Part shown: in pieces, positions 43,388-51,371 of the stretch
Numbering within the stretch: the stretch's first letter is position 1
How the letters are laid out: every line of letters begins with the position of its first letter
Source of the DNA: CAIYTF01 sp963664845
GTDB taxonomy: Bacteria; Bacteroidota; Ignavibacteria; Ignavibacteriales; Ignavibacteriaceae
DNA length: 64,000 bases
Assembly (NCBI GenBank): GCA_963664845.1
Contig: OY761615.1
Location: 1,302,001-1,366,000, forward strand
Direction: 5' to 3'
Notes under the pieces: generated by a model
Seen by the model: the letters and a program-made list of their open reading frames with translations, nothing else
The model's database searches: none
What the model was told of the DNA's origin: nothing
Program-made: the position numbers and the translations under genes

Positions 43388-44590
43388 TCAGAATTTATCC
43401 AATATCATATGACCAAGTTTATCCCGCTTGGTAGTTAAATACTTGATGTTATCCTTGTTGGGTGGTATTTCGATAGGTATTCTCTCAACAATTTCAAGGC
43501 CATAGCCTTTCAAGCCAATAACTTTTTTGGGATTGTTTGTCAATAACCGGATTTTTGCAACACCCAGGCGCAGAAGAATTTGTGCTCCGAGACCATAGTC
43601 CCTAAGATCAGCCTTGAAGCCAAGTGCTTCATTTGCTTCAACGGTATCCTTGCCCTCATCCTGCAGGCGGTAGGCTCTTATCTTATTAGCGAGACCAATG
43701 CCACGACCCTCCTGACGCATATAAACAAGAACGCCTTTCCCGGCCTTTTCAATCATGGCCAGCGAGGTATTTAACTGATCGTGGCAATCACAACGGACGG
43801 AATGAAACACATCACCGGTGAGGCACTCAGAATGCATACGCACCAGAACCGGAGTTTCAGGATTGACAACACCTTTCACCAGCGCCACATGCTCTTTGCC
43901 ATCAATCGTGCTCTTAAAGAGAGTGAGCCGGAATGAACCATAATCCGTGGGAAGATTAACACTCTCCACTTCAGTGATCATCGATTCATTCTTGACCCGG
44001 TAAGCAATCAGATCTTTAACGGTAAGTATCTTCAGTGAAAACTTTTCTGCCAGGTTAATAAGATCAGGAACCCGGGCCATCTCACCATTGGCATGTAAAA
44101 TTTCGCAAAGGACGCCGGCCGGGTTCAATCCGGCAAGCGTGCAAAGGTCCACAACCGCTTCGGTATGCCCCGCACGTCTCAACACACCTTCAGAAGCAGC
44201 CTTCAACGGAAAAATGTGACCCGGTATGGCGAAACTGTTTTTGGTGCTTTGAGGATCAATAAGCTTTTTGATGGTAATGGCACGATCCGATGCAGAGATG
44301 CCGGTGGTAGTTCCCTCAACAGCATCCACGCTTACAGTAAAATTAGTACCGTGCAGTGCGGAATTCGAAAGAGACATCAACGGGAGTTCCAGATTCTCCA
44401 CCTGCTCCGGTTTAAGGGCAACACAAACCAAGCCTCTTCCATGCGTAATCATAAAATTGATAATATCCGGAGTAATATATTCGCCCGCACATACGAAATC
44501 ACCTTCATTTTCGCGGTCTTCATCATCAACAATAATGATGACCTTGCCGGCTTTTATTTCATCAATTGCTTCTTCAACAGAACAGAACAT
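43388..44590 (-). CDS. ribBA: Bifunctional DHBP synthase / GTP cyclohydrolase II
   Basis: Makes two riboflavin precursors. The N-terminal RibB half (1-200) converts ribulose-5-phosphate to 3,4-dihydroxy-2-butanone-4-phosphate: VDDEDRENEGDFVCA, THGRGLVCVAL, RRAGHTEAVVDL. The C-terminal RibA half (about 205-400) is the GTP cyclohydrolase II: the zinc ligands are in ECLTGDVFHSVRCDCHDQL (about 254-272), followed by YMRQEGRGIGL and LTNNPKKVIGL. 400 residues, the usual fusion length. No FMN riboswitch is seen in the 104 bp upstream, only a perfect hairpin. It lies between yajC and nfeD. Confidence 0.97.
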   Translation of the reverse strand: MFCSVEEAIDEIKAGKVIIIVDDEDRENEGDFVCAGEYITPDIINFMITHGRGLVCVALKPEQVENLELPLMSLSNSALHGTNFTVSVDAVEGTTTGISASDRAITIKKLIDPQSTKNSFAIPGHIFPLKAASEGVLRRAGHTEAVVDLCTLAGLNPAGVLCEILHANGEMARVPDLINLAEKFSLKILTVKDLIAYRVKNESMITEVESVNLPTDYGSFRLTLFKSTIDGKEHVALVKGVVNPETPVLVRMHSECLTGDVFHSVRCDCHDQLNTSLAMIEKAGKGVLVYMRQEGRGIGLANKIRAYRLQDEGKDTVEANEALGFKADLRDYGLGAQILLRLGVAKIRLLTNNPKKVIGLKGYGLEIVERIPIEIPPNKDNIKYLTTKRDKLGHMILDKF

Positions 44591-44666
44591 GTTATATCCA
44601 TTTTTTATTATATGCCAATCTTGGTATGCGGGAATATGGCATTGCTCACCCGCTTAAATAGAGTGT

Positions 44667-44688
44667 GGGACATGGAGCACCATGTCCC
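44667..44688. repeat. Perfect hairpin between yajC and ribBA
   Basis: GGGACATGG and CCATGTCCC enclose an AGCA loop; the arms continue weakly outwards. There is no T tract, so it is not a standard terminator. It sits 6 bp after the yajC stop and may stabilise the yajC mRNA end or be a small intergenic repeat. Confidence 0.45.
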
Positions 44689-44694
44689 GTGGAA

Positions 44695-45030
44695 TTACTT
44701 GGTTACAGCCGGAGCCTGTTCGCCGCTTTTTGATGCAACTACAAGGGCAATGGCGGTTTTATCAATTTTCAGTTTTACATTCTCAGTAACCTGAAGCAGT
44801 ACGGTTGTATCTTCCACTGCTGCAATAGTGCCGTGAAGGCCGCCGCTGGTAACAATTTTATCCCCTTTTGCCAGGGCTCCCAACATTTTTTCACGTTCCT
44901 TTGCTCTCTTGGACTGAGGGCGAATGATCATGAAATAAAAAATTGCGAACATTAAAATAAGGGGCATAAACATACCCATTGGGTTTCCGCCGCCGCCGCC
45001 CATATCCATTGCCAAGAAATTATAGTTCAT
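44695..45030 (-). CDS. yajC: Preprotein translocase subunit YajC
   Basis: 111-residue Sec accessory protein that joins SecDF at the translocon. It has a Met/Gly-rich N-terminus (MGGGGGNPMGMFMP), one membrane helix (about 20-37, LILMFAIFYFMIIRPQ), the family RPQSKRAKEREKMLGAL, and the cytoplasmic GDKIVTSGGLHGTIAAVEDTT domain. The ATG overlaps the tgt stop by 4 bp, the usual tgt-yajC arrangement. secD/secF do not follow here; ribBA comes next, 104 bp away. Confidence 0.96.
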   Translation of the reverse strand: MNYNFLAMDMGGGGGNPMGMFMPLILMFAIFYFMIIRPQSKRAKEREKMLGALAKGDKIVTSGGLHGTIAAVEDTTVLLQVTENVKLKIDKTAIALVVASKSGEQAPAVTK

Positions 45031-46181
45031 TGTTTTTCCTTTTCTGTTAGTTTTTTTCTTACAAGTTTTTTACTGATCAAATCTTTCCATTCATAGAAAC
45101 TGCCATCAAGAATCCGTTTGCGCGCTTCCCTTGTCAAATCCAAATAGAAGTGCAGATTATGAATGCTTGCCAATTCCAACGCCAGAATCTCTTCTGCTAT
45201 GAACAGGTGTCTCAGATAGGCACGTGTAAAATTAGTACACGCATAGCAGGTGCAATCGGCATCCGGCGGAGTAAAATCATCTTTATACTGTGCATTTCGC
45301 ATTGCAAGGATCCCGTTCCACGTAAACAGATAAGCATTTCGCGCGTTGCGCGTTGGCATCACGCAATCAAACATGTCCACGCCGCGGGCAATAGCTTCAA
45401 GAATGTTTTCCGGCTTTCCAACGCCCATCAAATAGCGTGGTTTGTTTTGCGGCAAAATATCTGTTGTGAAATCTATGGTTTCGTACATTGTTTCCGCGGG
45501 CTCACCAACTGCCAAACCACCTATCGAATGTCCGTCAAAGTCAAGTTTCATAAGATCATGCGCTGACTTCTCCCTCAACTCTTTATAGACACTCCCTTGA
45601 ACAATACCGAACAGAAACTGCCTGTGTCCATACAGAGGTGATGAGTTTTCGAATGCCTCTTTATTTAACACTGCCCAGTTCGAAGTAAGTTCCTGCGATT
45701 TTTTTGCATAAAGATAATCACACGGATAGGGAGTGCATTCATCAAGCGGCATCATGATATCAGAACCGATACTTCTTTCGGCTGCAATAACGATTGCGGG
45801 TGTAAAAAGATGTTTTGAGCCATCCAAATGCGACCTGAATTCAACGCCGTGCGGTTTCAGTTTCCTGAGTTCCGAGAGACTAAACACCTGGTATCCACCG
45901 CTGTCGGTTAATATTGCCCTGTCCCAATTCATGAACTGGTGCAACCCACCTGCTTTTTCAAGAATTTGGGCACCCGGACGAAGATACAGATGATAGGTGT
46001 TTCCCAGGATGATCCGCGCGTTAATATCTTCTTTCAATGACCGTTGATTGACCGCTTTAACAGTCCCCTGCGTGCCAACCGGCATGAATACAGGAGTTTC
46101 GATCTCACCATGGTCTGTCGTTATTCTGGCAGCGCGGGCCTTACCCGGAGCAGCCGTATGTTCAAGCGTAAAGAAATTCAT
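45027..46181 (-). CDS. tgt: Queuine/preQ1 tRNA-ribosyltransferase
   Basis: Exchanges guanine for preQ1 at position 34 of tRNAs with GUN anticodons. 384 residues, normal. Motifs: PVFMPVGTQGTVKAV (N-terminus), AILTDSGGYQVFSLSEL (about 89-105; Asp as base), GGLAVGEPAETMYE, the nucleophile in DMFDCVMPTRNARNA (about 268), and the zinc site CTCYACTNFTRAYLRHLF (about 310-327). It is the first gene of the tgt-yajC-ribBA-nfeD group. It begins at ATG 46181, 161 bp after the last phosphatase gene, with no clear terminator between them. Confidence 0.97.
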   Translation of the reverse strand: MNFFTLEHTAAPGKARAARITTDHGEIETPVFMPVGTQGTVKAVNQRSLKEDINARIILGNTYHLYLRPGAQILEKAGGLHQFMNWDRAILTDSGGYQVFSLSELRKLKPHGVEFRSHLDGSKHLFTPAIVIAAERSIGSDIMMPLDECTPYPCDYLYAKKSQELTSNWAVLNKEAFENSSPLYGHRQFLFGIVQGSVYKELREKSAHDLMKLDFDGHSIGGLAVGEPAETMYETIDFTTDILPQNKPRYLMGVGKPENILEAIARGVDMFDCVMPTRNARNAYLFTWNGILAMRNAQYKDDFTPPDADCTCYACTNFTRAYLRHLFIAEEILALELASIHNLHFYLDLTREARKRILDGSFYEWKDLISKKLVRKKLTEKEKQ

Positions 46182-46342
46182 ATGCCTTCTATTTAAACCA
46201 CAAAATTACGCTTTTTTTGGGACATCTCAAGACGGCTCACAGGGTATAATTTCTCCCTTGGGAATTCCCTTGCCGCGGAGAGAAAACGATATGCATACTA
46301 CCGGAAGGTAAAAACCGAAAGGAACAACATTTCAGCGCACTG

Positions 46343-48904
46343 TTAGTTTCGGATTTTGAGCAAAACCAATGTCATATCATCGTGCTGTGGTGCAAATGAG
46401 CGGAATCTTTCCAGATTTGACCACAAGGAATCAGCAATTGCTTCACAGGAATTATCTATTGCATCATTTGCCACTTTCAATAAACGCGGAGTGGTGAAAC
46501 AGTCGTCAACAGGATTCATCGCTTCGTTCATACCATCGGAATAGAGCATGAAAAGCTGCCCCTTTTCCATCGGAATTACTTCCTCCTCGAGAGTGGAAGC
46601 GAAAAGCGTCCCTTCCTCAAGGCCAAGGCCCAGCCCACGCGATTTAACTTCCGATATCATGCCATTCTGGAAAATTGCGAGTGGCGGATGCCCGGCACGA
46701 CAAAAGCGGACGGTCCGATTGGAAAAATCGAAGAGAGCGATGTTAAGCGTTACAAAGGAGTGACGATCGAGCACTTTGAAAAGCTTTTTATTAACTTCGA
46801 TAAGTATCTCTTTTGGTGTGTGCCCATTGCTGCAGGCTGTTTGCATTAACGTTTGTATCTTGGTCATATAAAGCGATGCCGGGAGACCTTTACCCGACAC
46901 ATCGCCAACAATTGCAAATATCCTGTCAGGACTTGGTGAAATTATATCAAAATAGTCACCACCTACCTGCAATGCCGAAATCATTTTCCCATAAACTTCT
47001 GCTTCCGCGAAATCCGGAATTTCCTTGGGAAGCAGACTTAGTTGGATGTTTCGGGCCACCTCCAGGTCGTATTCCATTTTCTGTTTTTCAGCTTCACTCG
47101 CGTATAACCTAGCATTCTCAAAAGCAACGGCTGCCTGTTGCCCAACCGTAAACAGCAGTTCATTATCCTTACCGCCAAACTGCAAACCGGATCGTTTGAG
47201 ACCGATAAGGAAAAAACCAATTATATTGGTTGAAATCGTCATTGGCACAAGTGTATAAAAACCATGATCAACAACGTTAGGTGCTGATTCGCCCAGCAGA
47301 TCCGCAAAAACTTCTCTGTCAAACACAGGCGGAGTGCCAGATTGTATCCGTTCTTCAATCATTCGCAGAAGTGCGGGTTCATCACATGATAAGACAACCT
47401 CTTCACCGCATCCTGCATCCCAGGGGCAGCAGGAGTACTTCCCATCCTTCGAACGCAGGATGACGCGAAATTCACGGACCCCAATTTTTTCAACAAACAG
47501 CTTTTTCAATTCATAATACAGTTTCTCTGCGCCTACCGTGCCGGCAAGTTGTGACCGGAATCCCATTAACGACTGCCGTAATGCAAACTGCTCAGGATAG
47601 AATTTTTTTGTCAGTCCATTTTGCAGTTTGTCTTTCGAAGACTGAAAGATGAGCGCAAATAATATGAAGAACAGGAGTGTTGTAATTCCCTGATAAACAG
47701 GCGGAACAATCTGCCCTGCTGCAAACCCGAGGCCGTAGACGATAAGAAAGTATGCGGCCGCTATCGCGATAGTGGCACCAAGATAGATAACGGTGCCCTG
47801 AATAACATAACTGACTTCCATCATCTGGTATTTAAATATGGTATACGCAAAAGCGATTGGCAACAGAATGATAAGCACAACCGGCGTATAATATTCAGGA
47901 GAATTAAAAACCACGTAGCCCAGCGAGGGTGGAACAAAAACAACAAACAGCACACTCAATATTGCAAGAAAATAGGCCACCGTGATCCATGCCAATGGAC
48001 GCACCTGTTCAGACTTCCGGTGCCTGTATAGATTTTTTGAAATTTGGACAAACCCATCGATATAAACATATAAAGTAAGAAGGTTAATGGGAATAAATAT
48101 TTGTCCAAGATTCAGACTGAAAAGTGCCCGGTCGCTCAATAATATCCAACTGGCAAACACCACGGAGAGCAATCCGACCGCACCTGTTATGCTGTAAAAT
48201 ACTATTCGACGAGACCTCTTGCTGTTAAACTTTGAGGGTTGTGGAAACAGATGAAAAAATTGATGAAACCAAATGCTGTGAAAAACCGCAGTAACAATAA
48301 TTATCAGCACAACCAAAAAGAAACCGGGGGTTCGCAAGATTCCCGGCAAAAACGGATAGAATATGGGCAAACAGCGCGTTATAGCGAAGGTGACGCCAAT
48401 TTTGAAAAACAGTTGCTGAACTTCTCCCTCGCGCTTAGCCATATAGACTATGAATCCAATTGCCAGCCAAATGAGCGAGAGCAGCCCAAAAGCAAGATCA
48501 TTAAAACTGATGAGCTTTTTCAAGTGCACCATGGTGGTAAAGACAGTAGTATTATGCTTCACTGTATATTCAACCGGCTTGCCGGCTTCTATCCGGTCAA
48601 TATAAACCTGAGCCACAGAACTGCTTTTGAAAGACTTTCCGTCTATCTTTAACAGAATATCCCCGTCCCTTACACCTGCATTATAGGCGGCACCATTTAT
48701 TTTGACCTTGTTAAATCTGAATGCAACCGTGTCACCTTTATCTATATCCGTCCACAAACATTCATCGTTCGAAGTGCGCGAAACAGTGAGCGTAGCAAAT
48801 AAACTGAGCACAGCCACGAAAGCCGCAACTGAAGCAACCAGCATCGAGATACCATATGCATGCTCTTTGAAAAAACCAGAAACGCGACCGATAATGCTAT
48901 TCAT
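46343..48904 (-). CDS. PDZ / multi-TM / GAF / SpoIIE-type PP2C phosphatase
   Basis: 853 residues, a membrane phosphatase of the RsbU/SpoIIE type that should dephosphorylate a STAS anti-anti-sigma factor. After a first membrane helix (17-37) it has a PDZ-like domain outside the cytoplasm (about 60-125: YNAGVRDGDILLKIDGKSF), about seven or eight membrane helices (about 132-400), a GAF domain (about 455-625) and the PP2C domain (about 650-853). Metal residues are intact: VGGDYFDIISPS, IVGDVSGKGLPASL, MLYSDGMNEAM and HDDMTLVLL. It overlaps the previous phosphatase gene by 8 bp, closing the five-gene partner-switching module. Confidence 0.92.
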   Translation of the reverse strand: MNSIIGRVSGFFKEHAYGISMLVASVAAFVAVLSLFATLTVSRTSNDECLWTDIDKGDTVAFRFNKVKINGAAYNAGVRDGDILLKIDGKSFKSSSVAQVYIDRIEAGKPVEYTVKHNTTVFTTMVHLKKLISFNDLAFGLLSLIWLAIGFIVYMAKREGEVQQLFFKIGVTFAITRCLPIFYPFLPGILRTPGFFLVVLIIIVTAVFHSIWFHQFFHLFPQPSKFNSKRSRRIVFYSITGAVGLLSVVFASWILLSDRALFSLNLGQIFIPINLLTLYVYIDGFVQISKNLYRHRKSEQVRPLAWITVAYFLAILSVLFVVFVPPSLGYVVFNSPEYYTPVVLIILLPIAFAYTIFKYQMMEVSYVIQGTVIYLGATIAIAAAYFLIVYGLGFAAGQIVPPVYQGITTLLFFILFALIFQSSKDKLQNGLTKKFYPEQFALRQSLMGFRSQLAGTVGAEKLYYELKKLFVEKIGVREFRVILRSKDGKYSCCPWDAGCGEEVVLSCDEPALLRMIEERIQSGTPPVFDREVFADLLGESAPNVVDHGFYTLVPMTISTNIIGFFLIGLKRSGLQFGGKDNELLFTVGQQAAVAFENARLYASEAEKQKMEYDLEVARNIQLSLLPKEIPDFAEAEVYGKMISALQVGGDYFDIISPSPDRIFAIVGDVSGKGLPASLYMTKIQTLMQTACSNGHTPKEILIEVNKKLFKVLDRHSFVTLNIALFDFSNRTVRFCRAGHPPLAIFQNGMISEVKSRGLGLGLEEGTLFASTLEEEVIPMEKGQLFMLYSDGMNEAMNPVDDCFTTPRLLKVANDAIDNSCEAIADSLWSNLERFRSFAPQHDDMTLVLLKIRN

Positions 48905-50570
48905 ACTTCATCACCACCAGGGTTATATCATCGCTTTGAGTGGCGCCCCGTACAAAACGGTGAACGTCATCAAGAATTACTGACACCATTTCTTTTGCAC
49001 TTATTGCGGCGTTTCGTTTTACCAGCGCCTCCAACCTTTCCTCTGAATACTCTTCATCCGCTTCATTCTTTGCTTCAGATACACCATCCGTAAAGAAGAC
49101 GAGAACATCACCTTTTTGCAATTTGATTGTTTCCGATTCATAGGGCATCAATGTCTTCATCACCCCGAAAATGATCCCGCCTTTATCAAGATATTGAATA
49201 GCCCCATCCCGAATGAGCATGGGAGGATTGTGACCCGCATTCACATATGTTAGAATGTTAGTCGATGAATCGAGATAGCACCAGAAGAACGTAATGAATC
49301 GTCCGTCGGAAGTGTTTTCGCTAACCAGGTCGTTCAGCACCCCGGTAGCTTCTTCAATGGGCAGATTGCGTTTGCAGACTGATTTGAGAAATGCCTGGAG
49401 GTTGGCCATAAGCAATGCGGCCGGCACCCCCTTCCCGGACACATCTCCAATTGCTACAACATAGTTGTCTTCTTCCATCCTGATGATATCATAATAATCT
49501 CCGCCAATTTGTTTGGAAGAAATGCTGGTTGCTTCAATAGCAACAGAGCCCATGGGTGGAGTTACCCGAGGCAACAGATTGCGCTGTATGTCCTTGGCAA
49601 TTTCCAGTTCCTCTTCCATTCTCTGTTTCTCAAGCGCTTCAGTGAATAATCGCTTGTTTTCCAGAGAAATGAGCGCGATGCCGCCAATTGAGGAAATGAA
49701 CTCAACGTCGTCCTCAGAGTAAGGCTCCTTATTGCCTTTTTTCCCCAGCAGTAACACTCCTTTGGGAGTTTCCTGATGCATCATGGGGATGAGGATCTCA
49801 AAGGGGAGGTCTTTCAACTCAGGGATCAGTTGTATGAGTTCTTCCCTCTCCATCGGATGCTGAAACATGGATATGGTATAATGCGAGAAAATTTTCTGCA
49901 ACGCCGTTTTGGCAATGGTGGAACCGATTATTTTCGATTGATTATTCTGATAATAAATGACGGCGTATTGCGAAGTGAGGAAATTACCCAGAATTGAATA
50001 CAGCAACGCCTTCGCAATGCGGTCCTCCTCCTGCAACACTCCAAACTCCTTGCTCAGTTCAAACAGCGAACTGAGCCGGTTGATCCTTGAATCAAGGTTC
50101 TTGTTCACCGTGCGCAGTTCCGAGATCATCACAGAGTTCTGAATCGCAGCCGCGGCTATATTGATAACAGTCCTGAAAAATTCTATTTCATCTTCCGCGT
50201 AGGGTTGCTTATTCATTTTGCTTCCCAGGCCAACAATGCCGAGATATTTTTGGGAAGATTCTATGGATTCCATAAGCGTAATGGAATACTCTGAACAATA
50301 GGATTCCAGCAAATCTTTTTGCTTCACAAGATCGGTAATATGGGGGAATTCAGCAATGAAAGATGGTTTAAGACCCTTGGATTCTGCAACCTGAAGCGCT
50401 CCCTCCTCAAAGAGTGCAGCGAACCCTCGTGTTGTGTGAAATTTGCCAAAGCAGCTTAAGAGCAGATTATTAAGGGTAAAACGTAAATCAAGACGGGTGT
50501 TGATGTTCCTGCTGAACTCAACGAGTGCGGTTAAATTTCTTTGTACTTTCTGAAACTCTGGTGAAATCAT
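48897..50570 (-). CDS. Soluble GAF-GAF / SpoIIE-type PP2C phosphatase
   Basis: 557 residues, no membrane segment. Two tandem GAF-like domains (about 10-150 and 190-330; both have the GKKGNKEPYSEDDVEF or KMNKQPYAEDEIEFF ending) precede a short coiled coil (KQRMEEELEIAKDIQRNLLP) and the PP2C domain (about 365-557). Metal residues: IGGDYYDIIRME, AIGDVSGKGVPAALLM, VFFTDGVSEAKNEADEE and SDDITLVVM. It probably opposes the RsbW-like kinase at 50580 by dephosphorylating the STAS protein when a cytoplasmic ligand binds. It starts 9 bp after that kinase gene. Confidence 0.92.
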   Translation of the reverse strand: MISPEFQKVQRNLTALVEFSRNINTRLDLRFTLNNLLLSCFGKFHTTRGFAALFEEGALQVAESKGLKPSFIAEFPHITDLVKQKDLLESYCSEYSITLMESIESSQKYLGIVGLGSKMNKQPYAEDEIEFFRTVINIAAAAIQNSVMISELRTVNKNLDSRINRLSSLFELSKEFGVLQEEDRIAKALLYSILGNFLTSQYAVIYYQNNQSKIIGSTIAKTALQKIFSHYTISMFQHPMEREELIQLIPELKDLPFEILIPMMHQETPKGVLLLGKKGNKEPYSEDDVEFISSIGGIALISLENKRLFTEALEKQRMEEELEIAKDIQRNLLPRVTPPMGSVAIEATSISSKQIGGDYYDIIRMEEDNYVVAIGDVSGKGVPAALLMANLQAFLKSVCKRNLPIEEATGVLNDLVSENTSDGRFITFFWCYLDSSTNILTYVNAGHNPPMLIRDGAIQYLDKGGIIFGVMKTLMPYESETIKLQKGDVLVFFTDGVSEAKNEADEEYSEERLEALVKRNAAISAKEMVSVILDDVHRFVRGATQSDDITLVVMKYE

Positions 50571-50579
50571 GTTGATTGG

Positions 50580-51011
50580 TTATTTGAGTTTCTTTTTCAA
50601 TATCAGTTTGTTGGATACCCCGGGTTCGGTTTTATATTCCATGCTGTCCATCAGTGTCCGTATGAGATATAATCCCAAGCCACCGACCCGATGTTGTTGA
50701 AAATATTCTTTCATATCGGGTTGGGCAATAAGCGACGGGTCAAATGAATCTCCGTAGTCCTCCAGGGATACGACACATTCATTTTCATTCACCAGCAGCG
50801 TAACAAGAATATTCTTTCCGGCTGAATAATGGTAAGCATGCTTAACAATATTCGTGGCAGCTTCATCCACAGCAAGAATAATTGCATTGGATATCTGCAC
50901 GGGAATATGGTTTTCCTCAGCATTCTTGGTTATAAAGTCGCGGATTGAAGCCAGTTGGCTCGTATCACTCTTTACGCTCAATTCATACGAGTGGTCTCTT
51001 GACGATTTCAC
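50580..51011 (-). CDS. RsbW-like anti-sigma serine/threonine kinase (HATPase_c_2)
   Basis: 143 residues, GTG start. A GHKL ATPase fold of the SpoIIAB/RsbW kind: the N-box ILAVDEAATNIVKHAY (about 45-60), G1 as LEDYGDSFDP (about 96) and G2 as GGLGLYLIRTLMDSMEY (about 118-134). In such modules it binds and blocks a sigma factor or other target and phosphorylates the STAS partner. The two following and one preceding genes encode the phosphatases and the STAS protein encoded 9 bp upstream. The sigma factor or other target is not obvious: the ECF sigma nearby is not of the SigB/SigF class, so the target may lie elsewhere. Confidence 0.93.
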   Translation of the reverse strand: MKSSRDHSYELSVKSDTSQLASIRDFITKNAEENHIPVQISNAIILAVDEAATNIVKHAYHYSAGKNILVTLLVNENECVVSLEDYGDSFDPSLIAQPDMKEYFQQHRVGGLGLYLIRTLMDSMEYKTEPGVSNKLILKKKLK

Positions 51012-51020
51012 GGCATCACT

Positions 51021-51371
51021 TCATTGATTTTTAAACTTTTGAACTGCTTCTTCGACGGATTGAAATATCTCATAAAGCATCGGGAAACCGAGCAGATCAA
51101 ATATTTCATAGACATTTGGCTGCATGGCCGCAAGTTTAATATCTCCCCCGTTCTCACGAATGGTCTCAATAAACGCCATAAAAACGCCCAAGCCGGCACT
51201 GCTGATATATTTAAGATTGTGAAAATCAACAACCACACAAAACCGGCTCTTCTCAATCAGATCAGTGAAAGAGCTTTCCAGTTGCGGTGCGGTGTGCGCA
51301 TCAAGATAACCGGTGAGACCGATTATATCTATTTCCGCATTGCTATTCGTTTGAATCTGAAATTCTGCCAT
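51021..51371 (-). CDS. STAS-domain anti-anti-sigma factor (RsbV-like)
   Basis: 116 residues. The STAS fold is clear: IDIIGLTGYLDAHTAPQLES near the N-terminus, then VVVDFHNLKYISSAGLGVFM (about 47-66) with the phospho-acceptor serine in SSAGLGV, followed by GGDIKLAAMQPNVYEIFDLLGF. When unphosphorylated it should bind the RsbW-like kinase and release its target. The start is ATG 51371, preceded by a GGAG at good spacing; a GTG two codons upstream is also possible. It overlaps the stop of the upstream phosphatase gene by 29 bp, so the two are translationally coupled. Confidence 0.94.
   Translation of the reverse strand: MAEFQIQTNSNAEIDIIGLTGYLDAHTAPQLESSFTDLIEKSRFCVVVDFHNLKYISSAGLGVFMAFIETIRENGGDIKLAAMQPNVYEIFDLLGFPMLYEIFQSVEEAVQKFKNQ

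Noticed and set aside
44591..44694. FMN riboswitch upstream of ribBA.
   Set aside because: The region is only 104 bp and lacks the AGGATAT-type core; only a simple hairpin is found.
44165..44794. 209-codon plus-strand frame across ribBA and yajC.
   Set aside because: Antisense to two conserved genes; composition without domain signals.
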